Shown: positions 58,060 to 64,000 of the stretch, piece after piece
Numbering within the stretch: the first letter of the stretch is position 1
Layout: each line of letters begins with the position of its first letter
Source of the DNA: Allochromatium tepidum
Lineage (GTDB): Bacteria; Pseudomonadota; Gammaproteobacteria; Chromatiales; Chromatiaceae
Length of the DNA: 64,000 nt
Assembly: GCF_018409545.1 (NCBI RefSeq)
Contig: NZ_AP024563.1
Span: 1,690,755 to 1,754,754, forward strand
Reading direction: 5' to 3'
Translations under genes and position numbers: made by a program
Notes under the pieces: model-generated
Databases searched by the model: none
Seen by the model: the letters and a program-made list of their open reading frames with translations, nothing else
What the model was told of the DNA's origin: nothing

Positions 58060-58629
58060 TCACGCCTGGGCGGCGTCGGTGTCCTGGCCGGTCGGCACAT
58101 CCGCCCGCTTCGGTTCGGATTCGATGGTAACTGAGGCGCGCCGTTCGCCAAAGAGCGCGCCGATCCGCCGCTCCAGGCGCGCGATGTCGGCGTCGAGCAG
58201 CGCGCCGTCGGCGGCGTCGAGCGCGTGGACGGTCAGGACGTCGCCGCGCAGATCCGCGCTCAGCGTGCCCGGAAGCAGACTGAGGGTGTCGAGCAGCACC
58301 ACCCGGGCCGAGGCATTCGTCAGCCTGAGCGGATAGGTGTGTATGCCCGGCGCGATGTGCATCCGGGGCCGCATCACGCGCCAGGCCACGTCGAATGCGC
58401 CCTTGAGCGACTGCCAGAGAAAGAAGGGCACGAAGGCCAGGGCCGCGAGCAGGCGCGGCGACCCGCCGGCGCGCCGGCTCAGGTGCAGACTGGCCCAAGT
58501 CGCCGCGATCACGGCCGGCACGCCGATGATCCAGGAGGTCGGATCGGTCCCGGCGATCACCAGCCAGGCGCCGGCAAAGAGCACGAGGCGCCGCAGGCCG
58601 GCGCCGAGGGTCGGTTTGGATCGCGTCAT
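58060..58629 (-). CDS. mrpE: antiporter subunit MrpE/MnhE (first gene of the operon)
   Basis: A 189-residue MnhE protein. N-terminal helices (RLVLFAGAWLVIAGTDPTSW then IIGVPAVIAATWASL) are followed by a cytoplasmic domain. LTNASARVVLLDTLSLLPGT then LSADLRGDVLTVHALD is the family signature. A charged tail follows to the end. No promoter was recognised in the 260 bp upstream, which are shared with arsR. Confidence 0.9.
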   Translation of the reverse strand: MTRSKPTLGAGLRRLVLFAGAWLVIAGTDPTSWIIGVPAVIAATWASLHLSRRAGGSPRLLAALAFVPFFLWQSLKGAFDVAWRVMRPRMHIAPGIHTYPLRLTNASARVVLLDTLSLLPGTLSADLRGDVLTVHALDAADGALLDADIARLERRIGALFGERRASVTIESEPKRADVPTGQDTDAAQA

Positions 58630-58858
58630 CTATTCGGAATCTCCAGGCTGCGCGCCACGATTTGAGTCATTCGTGGACAATCTCCGGGATACGAGGTTCC
58701 CAAACTCAGGACAGATGGACCTCGGCTTCCAGAGCGCTCGAACTTTGGCATAACGCTCGGCGACGACCTGAGTCCGTCGAGTCTTGCCGGAGCAGGACCA
58801 GGCTCAGGCCGGCATCGCCGCCGTTGCCGAGCCTGGCGACCTGGTTCAGTACATACAT

Positions 58859-58890
58859 TTGAAAATATATATCGTCGAATGTATATTTTC
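58859..58890 (+). promoter_or_regulatory. arsR promoter overlapping a perfect palindromic operator
   Basis: TTGAAA (58859-58864) and TATATT (58882-58887) are separated by 17 bp, a consensus sigma-70 promoter. A perfect 9-bp inverted repeat GAAAATATA-(12 nt)-TATATTTTC spans 58861-58890, so a bound repressor would cover both boxes. The AT-rich stretch contrasts with the GC-rich surroundings. The expected transcription start falls at or next to ATG 58894, which suggests a leaderless mRNA. Confidence 0.75.
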
Positions 58891-58893
58891 GCC

Positions 58894-59111
58894 ATGCCGA
58901 CGATCACCCCACGCGATCTCTTTACCGCCCTGGCCCAGGATACGCGCCTGCGCTGTCTGCTGCTGCTCGCGACCCAGGGCGAGCTCTGTGTCTGCGAACT
59001 GACCCAAGCCACGGGCGTCGTTCAGCCGCATGTCTCGCGCCATCTGGCGCAATTGCGCGAGCTGGGTCTGGTGCAGGATCGGCGCGATGGGCTCTGGGTG
59101 CACTATCGTCT
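58894..59111 (+). pseudogene. arsR: arsR, 5' part (interrupted by IS607)
   Basis: The first ~73 residues of an ArsR/SmtB repressor. GELCVCELTQATGVVQPHVS holds the helix-3 As(III) site (C-x-C) and the start of the recognition helix, continuing RHLAQLRELGLVQDRRDGL. The frame is cut after WVHYRL; the next natural residues HPDLPDWIRAIL are found 2.08 kb downstream at 61192. The ATG at 58894 is preferred over 58879, which lies inside the operator. As it stands it would encode a truncated protein with a short IS-derived tail, stopping at 59127. Confidence 0.85.
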
Positions 59112-59115
59112 GTTC

Positions 59116-60513
59116 CTAAAAACCTAAACAAAGTTGCTTATGGTGGTTTTTAAGTGATTCGCTCTCCGTTGATAGCGCCCTGGTGGGCGAGCAACTGGAG
59201 TCCGGGTTGAGCAGTCCCAACCGGAGGCGCTCGGTCCGTGCCGGCAAGATCGCCTTGACCCGCTGGAACGGCGTGAACCGCTTGATGTCCGGGTCCGACA
59301 ACCTCGCCGGCACGTTTCGCGCCGCATTCTCGTCAGCCTGCAACACAACCCCGTCGGAACAGTAAAACCGATCCCCTTGCCGCTTGCCGTCGAGACAACC
59401 GGTTCGGGAATCCATTTGCGATGTGTAAGCCGGATTAACGAGAACGACCGTCGAACCTCGACGGCGTGAAACGCTGTCAAGCGCTTCGGCAATGACGCCT
59501 TTCGTCCAGGCGGCGAGCCTGCGATTGACGTTCTTGCCGAAGGACTTGCCGGACATGGGGGCGGTTAAATCTTCTGCGGCGATCACCGCTGCTTTGTCCA
59601 CGATCTTGTGGATCGCCTGAAACACTGTGTCGCGGATGCGCGCCTGGGTCTGGTCCATCTGCCGATCGAGCTTCCGGCGCCCGAGGTTGAAGTGGCGGAT
59701 GTGCTCGCGCTTGCGCGGGTTGCGGGTGCGATTGGCGATGGCGCGCAGTTTGGATCGGCGTTGGTACTTGGCTTTGAGCTTGTCGGAGGCGTCGGTGAGG
59801 AGCGCGCCCAATTCCCGGCCATGGTGCTCGCCATCGGAATCGACCAACACCTCGGAGTAGCCCTTGTCGACGCCAAGGGTGCGCGCGCCACAGTCGTGCT
59901 TGACCTCGGCTTCAATCGTGTAGTGGACTTCGAGACCCGCGTCCTTGAGGATGATCCGCAGGGTGCCGGTCGGCTCGACCGTGGTGTTGAGTGGAATGGC
60001 GATCCGTTGGCCTTTGACCAGGCCGGGGATCTTGATCCAGGTACGCCCGCCGAGCTGAAACGTCGTGTAGCTGTCCGAGCGCACGATGATTTGATTGTGC
60101 ATGTGGTTGTGTCCGCGCTTCCATTCCCGGCGCATGATCCGGCGCAGATAGGGATCGCCGGTCCAGCCCCGGCCCTTGAGGGCGGCGAACAGGCGTTGTT
60201 GTTCGGCCTTATCCTGGGTGTGCCGCCGGATCGAGCGGCGCGCCTTGACCTTAGCCGCTTCCATGTTGGCCGTGATGTCGCCCTTGGCGTCGCGCAGGGT
60301 TTCTTTCCAGGCATTGGCCAAGACCGGGAAGGTACGCCCGTCCCGCAGCCAGGCATCGCGAATCCGGCGATCCGACACGCCCACGCCCTGAAGGGAGCCA
60401 AAGCGCTGCCGGACTTCGGAGCGGATCACGCCCAAACGCCGCGCCTGTTCGCGCAGAGCCGCGAGCTTGCCTGGGTTCGGGCGCTTGGCGTGCAGAATGC
60501 GCGTGACTTTCAT
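59116..60513 (-). CDS. tnpB: IS607-associated TnpB RNA-guided nuclease
   Basis: A 465-residue TnpB, ancestor-type of Cas12. The RuvC triad is intact: D216 in LGVDKGYSE, E314 in AAEDLTAPM and D394 in ADENAARN. The zinc-finger region YTSQMDSRTGCLDG...FYC keeps only two cysteines, a common variant in this group. Family members cut DNA using an RNA made from their own 3' end and the flanking sequence. The stop codon lies only ~4 bp from the element end, so the guide RNA scaffold must overlap the coding region. It overlaps tnpA by 4 nt. Confidence 0.93.
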   Translation of the reverse strand: MKVTRILHAKRPNPGKLAALREQARRLGVIRSEVRQRFGSLQGVGVSDRRIRDAWLRDGRTFPVLANAWKETLRDAKGDITANMEAAKVKARRSIRRHTQDKAEQQRLFAALKGRGWTGDPYLRRIMRREWKRGHNHMHNQIIVRSDSYTTFQLGGRTWIKIPGLVKGQRIAIPLNTTVEPTGTLRIILKDAGLEVHYTIEAEVKHDCGARTLGVDKGYSEVLVDSDGEHHGRELGALLTDASDKLKAKYQRRSKLRAIANRTRNPRKREHIRHFNLGRRKLDRQMDQTQARIRDTVFQAIHKIVDKAAVIAAEDLTAPMSGKSFGKNVNRRLAAWTKGVIAEALDSVSRRRGSTVVLVNPAYTSQMDSRTGCLDGKRQGDRFYCSDGVVLQADENAARNVPARLSDPDIKRFTPFQRVKAILPARTERLRLGLLNPDSSCSPTRALSTESESLKNHHKQLCLGF

Positions 60514-61139
60514 TCACACAGATCCTTTGGCTGATGGAGCGACAGCCCCGCAAAATCCTCCTTGATGGACTGTTTATACTTGCGCATCCCGTGCAGCCGA
60601 CAACTAAAGGTATGGACGATCGCCATCAGGTCTTCGACCATCTCTTGCTCAGGCGAGAGCGATTCCTGGTTGACCACGACGATCTCGCAGCCGTTTTCGG
60701 CGGCGATGTGGGCGAAGAAATCGAAACCAAAGCGCATTAAGCGGTCTTTATGGGCAATCAGCAGTTGGCGTACGTCCCCACGCAGGATGCGATCGACCAG
60801 TGCAAGAAAGCGCTTGCGCTTGAAGTTCATCCCGCCGCCGATCTCTTGGATCCATTCATCGACCGCAATCCCCGCGCCCAGACAGTAAGCCTCCATCGCC
60901 CGCACCTGCGAGGCGAGATCGTCTTTTTGCCCGGCACTCGACACGCGGCAGTAGACCACCACGTCGCGCGTCTTCGGTGCCCCACCCAGCATCAAACGCA
61001 CGTCGGACTCATCGAAATACCGATGCCCCGACGGCAGCCGCTTGGCTTGCAGCTTCCCTTCAGCTTCCCAGCGCCGGATCGTCTGTGGCGACCGCCCAAG
61101 GCGTTTGGCAAACTCGCCAATGCTGTATTGCTTGCTCAT
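60510..61139 (-). CDS. tnpA: IS607 TnpA serine recombinase
   Basis: A 209-residue IS607-type transposase. The N-terminal MerR-like HTH (YSIGEFAKRLGRSPQTIRRW) is followed by the small serine-recombinase domain VVVYCRVSSAGQKDDLASQ, containing the catalytic Ser. Further conserved stretches are LLIAHKDRLMRFGFDF and CEIVVVNQESLSPEQEMVED. It inserts with little target specificity via a dinucleotide core and makes no long target duplication. Appears intact. Confidence 0.94.
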   Translation of the reverse strand: MSKQYSIGEFAKRLGRSPQTIRRWEAEGKLQAKRLPSGHRYFDESDVRLMLGGAPKTRDVVVYCRVSSAGQKDDLASQVRAMEAYCLGAGIAVDEWIQEIGGGMNFKRKRFLALVDRILRGDVRQLLIAHKDRLMRFGFDFFAHIAAENGCEIVVVNQESLSPEQEMVEDLMAIVHTFSCRLHGMRKYKQSIKEDFAGLSLHQPKDLCE

Positions 61140-61191
61140 AGCAAGAAATTATAGATAACTTTGATAACAAATCAAGGAACTGTTTTTTGCT

Positions 61192-61399
61192 CCACCCGGA
61201 CTTGCCGGACTGGATCCGCGCCATCCTGCGCGAGACTGTTGCGGTCGCCCACAGCCGATCACCCTTCATCGAGGACGCGCGCGCCCTGGCGGCGATGTCG
61301 AATCGACCCGCGCGCCCCGACGTTCCGGCGCCACTGTTGTTTGCAATACCCAGCGTTTCGAATCCATCCATCGATCCTGAGTCTCAACGGGAGCCTCCC
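61192..61399 (+). pseudogene. arsR: arsR, 3' part, in frame with arsC
   Basis: Starts with HPDLPDWIRAILRETVAVAH and continues to about ALAAMSNRPARP, the C-terminal dimerisation helix of ArsR. No stop codon follows: the frame runs through a ~30-residue Pro-rich linker directly into the arsC ATG at 61400. Without the IS element arsR and arsC would therefore have formed one continuous reading frame. Confidence 0.75.
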
Positions 61400-61945
61400 A
61401 TGTCCGAGCGTGTCTACAATGTGTTGTTTCTGTGCACCGGCAACTCGGCGCGTAGCATCCTCGCCGAGCGAATCCTCGAGCGCTGGGGCAATCGCCACTT
61501 CCGGGGCTTCAGCGCCGGCAGCCATCCCAAGGGCGCGGTACATCCGCTGGCCATCGAGATCCTGAAGCGCAACAACTATCTGACCGAGGGGCTGCGCAGT
61601 AAGGACTGGGCCGAGTTCGCCCAGCCCGATGCGCCGGTCATGGATTTCGTCTTCACCGTCTGCGATCAGGCCGCCGGCGAGGTCTGTCCGGTCTGGCCCG
61701 GCCAGCCGATGACGGCGCACTGGGGCCTGCCCGATCCGGCGGCGGTCGAGGGTGACGAGGTGGCGCGCATGATGGCCTTCCGTACCGCCTTCCGCGAGCT
61801 GGAGAACCGGATCAAGATCTTCACCGCCTTGCCGCTGGTCTCGATCGACCGGCTGAAGCTGCAACGTGAACTCGATCGGATCGGTCAGGCACATGCACCC
61901 GCGCCGTCCGAGTCCGACGCAAACCACACTGCAACCCACGCTTGA
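61400..61945 (+). CDS. arsC: arsenate reductase ArsC (low-molecular-weight phosphatase type)
   Basis: A 181-residue ArsC. The active-site loop is VLFLCTGNSARSILAE (C-x5-R-S). The second redox region VCDQAAGEVCPVWPGQ carries two further cysteines for the disulfide relay. It reduces arsenate to arsenite using thioredoxin or a similar donor. The ATG follows GGGAG by 6 nt. It is an extended-C-terminus variant. After the IS607 insertion its link to the arsR promoter is broken, so expression now depends on another start. Confidence 0.9.
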   Translation: MSERVYNVLFLCTGNSARSILAERILERWGNRHFRGFSAGSHPKGAVHPLAIEILKRNNYLTEGLRSKDWAEFAQPDAPVMDFVFTVCDQAAGEVCPVWPGQPMTAHWGLPDPAAVEGDEVARMMAFRTAFRELENRIKIFTALPLVSIDRLKLQRELDRIGQAHAPAPSESDANHTATHA

Positions 61946-61988
61946 AGCGAGGACTCATCACGGATCCGGCAGGAGGGATGGACTGACC

Positions 61989-62140
61989 ATGAAACTGCTC
62001 CATACCGCCGACTGGCAACTCGGTAAACCCTTCGCTCGGATCCCGACAAGCGGCGCCGGCTCCAGCAGGCGCGTCCGGACTGTCTGGAACGGCTCGCCGC
62101 GATCGCCCGTCGTGCGGACGCGCGGCTCATTCTGGTTACT
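61989..62140 (+). pseudogene. N-terminal remnant of an SbcD-like DNA repair exonuclease
   Basis: MKLLHTADWQLGKPFARI is the start of the SbcD/Mre11-type phosphoesterase, with the first metal-binding Asp and His. The homology then shifts frame (from ~62039) to DPDKRRRLQQARPDCLERLA then AIARRADARLILV, which is the next helix and strand. The rest of the enzyme, including the GDLFD and GNHD motifs, is missing. A frameshift and a large deletion made it nonfunctional. Confidence 0.7.
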
Positions 62141-62174
62141 TGTCAGAAACGGATTCGCGAACGAGTCACTGCCG

Positions 62175-62627
62175 ATGTGGATCAAACGTCTGCCGCTGTT
62201 CATCCTGCTGTTTTCGCTCTGGCCGGTCGGACTGCTCGCCGCGCCTGAGCCGAGTTCCGAGTTCGATACGCCGCCCCAAGCCATGACCGGCACCGAGGGC
62301 GAGCCGCGCGTCACGCTTCAGCTCTTCTGGTCGCGCAACTGTCCGCACTGTCGCTCGGCGCTCAGCTTCATCGAGACCCTGCGCGAGCGCGAACCCCGGC
62401 TCGACATCCAGACCTTCGATCTGCCCCAGGATCGCGCCAATCTCCAGCGCTATGTCGAGCAGGCGAGCGCACTCGGGGAAGAGGCGACGGCAGTACCGGC
62501 CTTCTTCGTCTGCGGGCGGATGCTGACCGGGTTCGACAGTGCGGAAGGGATCGGGCTGCTGATCGTCGCGCTGCCGGCGACCCGGCTCATTGCGCGTCTG
62601 ACCCGTCCCGGCAGGAATCCGGCATGA
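62175..62627 (+). CDS. periplasmic thioredoxin-fold protein (CPHC)
   Basis: A 150-residue protein with a signal peptide or N-terminal anchor (KRLPLFILLFSLWPVGLLAA) and a thioredoxin-like domain. The active site is NCPHCRSALSF, with cis-Pro in AVPAFFVCG. A third cysteine lies in FFVCGRML, as in some thiol reductases. It may be a DsbA/DsbC-like oxidoreductase or a glutaredoxin-like electron donor. The usual membrane partner is missing. The frame is open upstream through the SbcD remnant; the start at 62175 is chosen by the signal peptide. Its end overlaps the convergent EAL protein by 41 bp. Confidence 0.75.
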   Translation: MWIKRLPLFILLFSLWPVGLLAAPEPSSEFDTPPQAMTGTEGEPRVTLQLFWSRNCPHCRSALSFIETLREREPRLDIQTFDLPQDRANLQRYVEQASALGEEATAVPAFFVCGRMLTGFDSAEGIGLLIVALPATRLIARLTRPGRNPA

Positions 62628-64000
62628 CGTGCGTCGGGCCGTTCGGTTCGTGCCGCAGCACTAGGCCGGAGGCACTCTGCTTGGCGGCATGCTTGAGTTC
62701 GGCGATGGTGCGGCCGAGTTCGTCGCCGTCGCTGTAGTCGTCGCCCGGACGGATCTCCAAGAGCGCCACACTACAGCGCATCAGCGGCATCTCCCGGAGC
62801 TGACCATAGCGGTCCCTGGCCTGGAGATGACCGCGCCGGCGATCCTCGGGGTCATAGAGACTCTGGACATCGATCCGGAACTTCTCCAGCAGCCGTTCGA
62901 GCCGCTCCAGCACAGTGACCAGGGATGCGTCCCGGATGCCCGCGAAGAAGTCGTCCCCGCCGACATGCCCGACGAACCAGCCGTGCTGTTCCAGCTCGGC
63001 GCGCAACAGGTCGGCGAAGAGCCGGATGGCGCGATCCCCGCGCCGAAAGCCGTAGTAATCGTTGAACGCCTTGAAGTTGTCGAAGTCGATGTAGGCCAGA
63101 TGCCAGGTATGATCGCGCTCGCTGATCGCACGCGAGACGAAGCGATGGATGGGATTGTTGCCGGGGAGCTTGGTCAGAGGGTTCTGATCGCGCGCCACGG
63201 CCAGATTCTTCTGCTCGACGAGCTTGAGCAGCGAGGTCGCGGAGATGAACCCCTGATAGCGCCCATCGCGGGTGATGAGGACGCCGGCCGTGTCTGAGGC
63301 CGCCGAATAGGCTTCCAGCAGCCGATCGATGGGATCATGGATATCGACCAGGGGGCAGGGCCGGACGAAGTCGCACACCTGGCGCGCAAAGGCACGATTG
63401 ACGATGAGGTCGCGCCCATAGGCCGAATAGATGAAGTCCTTGATGTCGGACTCATGCACCAATCCCAACGGCCGATCGGCGTCGTCGAGCACCGGGACGA
63501 TGTGATGATTCTTGTCGCGCCGCATCGCCTCGAACAACCGTCCGATGCCCTCGCTGACGCGGATCGGCGGAATGGACTCCAGGAAGGATTCGATCAGCCC
63601 CAGATCGCCGGGCAGTTCGCGCTGGTTGCGTTGGTGGATCTCGGCGACCAGGGTGTAATCGGAGAGTAGGGCGTCCGGATCGAGCTGGGGCCGGGCGATC
63701 AGATACCCCTGAGCCAGATCGCAGCCGATCTCGCGACAGGTCAGGAGTTCGCCCGCGGTCTCGATGCCCTTGGCGATGACCTGGACGTTGAGCTGATGGG
63801 CCAGTTGGACGGCGTTGGCGACGATCGAGCGCTTGCGATGATCGGTGTCGATCCCCTGGACGAGGACGCGATCGAGCTTGATGTGGTCGGGCGGGTACTC
63901 ATAGAGCCGGCGCAGTCCGGAGTGCCCGTCACCGAAGTCGTCGATGGCGACGTGGAGTCGGTGCCGGCGATAGCCGTTGATCATGGGGCCGAGATCGGGA
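62587..64000 (-). CDS. EAL-CBS-GGDEF c-di-GMP signalling protein (partial, runs off the window)
   Basis: The C-terminal ~470 residues of a large c-di-GMP enzyme. The first part is the end of an EAL domain (VAIDDFGDGHSGL, HIKLDRVLVQGID, VIAKGIET). Then come a CBS pair (~135-265) and a GGDEF domain with HVGGDDFFAG as active site. This is the common EAL-CBS-GGDEF layout of hybrid c-di-GMP proteins. The EAL motif itself lies beyond base 64000, so phosphodiesterase activity cannot be checked. The frame is open to the last base. Confidence 0.9.
   Translation of the reverse strand, partial: PDLGPMINGYRRHRLHVAIDDFGDGHSGLRRLYEYPPDHIKLDRVLVQGIDTDHRKRSIVANAVQLAHQLNVQVIAKGIETAGELLTCREIGCDLAQGYLIARPQLDPDALLSDYTLVAEIHQRNQRELPGDLGLIESFLESIPPIRVSEGIGRLFEAMRRDKNHHIVPVLDDADRPLGLVHESDIKDFIYSAYGRDLIVNRAFARQVCDFVRPCPLVDIHDPIDRLLEAYSAASDTAGVLITRDGRYQGFISATSLLKLVEQKNLAVARDQNPLTKLPGNNPIHRFVSRAISERDHTWHLAYIDFDNFKAFNDYYGFRRGDRAIRLFADLLRAELEQHGWFVGHVGGDDFFAGIRDASLVTVLERLERLLEKFRIDVQSLYDPEDRRRGHLQARDRYGQLREMPLMRCSVALLEIRPGDDYSDGDELGRTIAELKHAAKQSASGLVLRHEPNGPTHVMPDSCRDGSDAQ

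Larger units (their letters stand above)
59112..61191 (-). mobile_element. IS607-family insertion sequence splitting arsR
   Basis: A 2080-bp element carrying tnpA (serine recombinase) and tnpB on the minus strand. Joining 59111 to 61192 restores the arsR frame (R-L-H-P-D). The dinucleotide CT occurs at both junctions (59110-59111 and 61190-61191), consistent with the two-base core used by IS607 transposases; exact ends are uncertain by 2 bp. Near the left end GATAAC occurs twice (61153-61167 region), possible TnpA-binding repeats. Short imperfect inverted similarity (AGTTCCTT/TGTTCCTA) exists at the two tips. Confidence 0.85.

Noticed and set aside
58662-58753. Short plus-strand reading frame ending in MDLGFQSARTLA between mrpE and arsR
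   Set aside because: No start with a ribosome site, no recognisable family and unremarkable composition.

Overview
This is a GC-rich gammaproteobacterial chromosome segment, most likely from a purple sulfur bacterium (Chromatiaceae) or a close relative. The basis is gene content and order: purF-metZ in tandem, cspD divergent from clpS-clpA with icd next door, rnfABC, an Mrp-type antiporter operon and heavy use of c-di-GMP proteins. No photosynthesis, sulfur-oxidation, rRNA or tRNA gene is visible, so the family assignment is an inference. Coding density is high, with many 4-nt ATGA stop/start overlaps.

Layout. 1-12 kb is mostly housekeeping: partial wrbA, acyP, cpdA, an EF-hand protein, a minus-strand operon grxC-hslR-hypothetical-SDR, pepN-lptF, purF-metZ, and a secreted cysteine-repeat protein. 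12.5-22.6 kb is one minus-strand chemosensory operon: receptor, CheB, CheR-TPR, CheA-REC, a single-domain regulator, an Hpt-REC-REC-GGDEF diguanylate cyclase, CheW and a CheW-like protein. It resembles Wsp systems and probably outputs c-di-GMP. 22.7-30.1 kb holds two thioesterases, a membrane protein and a giant PAN-containing alpha-2-macroglobulin. 30.1-31.6 kb is a gene graveyard (methyltransferase remnant, DUF1640-like fragment, tandem IS200/IS605-type right-end hairpins) next to a MntA-HepT toxin-antitoxin pair. 31.6-45.4 kb is housekeeping again: clpA, clpS, cspD, icd, ampG, nupC, hslO, an HD-GYP remnant, maeB, a CorB-like protein and rdgC.

45.5-48.3 kb is rnfABC without rnfDGE. 48.5-58.6 kb is an Mrp/Mbh-like cation antiporter operon. 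It has no full-length MrpA but four NuoL/M/N-like subunits. A second MntA-HepT pair sits between two of these subunits, and a chimeric TRIC/MFS reading frame ends the operon.

58.8-62 kb is an arsenic locus in which arsR is split by a 2.08-kb IS607-family element (serine recombinase TnpA plus TnpB). The arsR promoter/operator lies upstream and arsC downstream. The window ends with an exonuclease (SbcD-like) remnant, a periplasmic thioredoxin-fold protein and a partial EAL-CBS-GGDEF protein.

Three themes recur. Two HepT/MntA modules sit inside or against core operons. Broken genes are numerous (RND permease, GNAT, DNA methyltransferase, HD-GYP, TRIC/MFS, SbcD, arsR). A GC-rich palindromic repeat occurs three times, twice in frame inside chemotaxis proteins.
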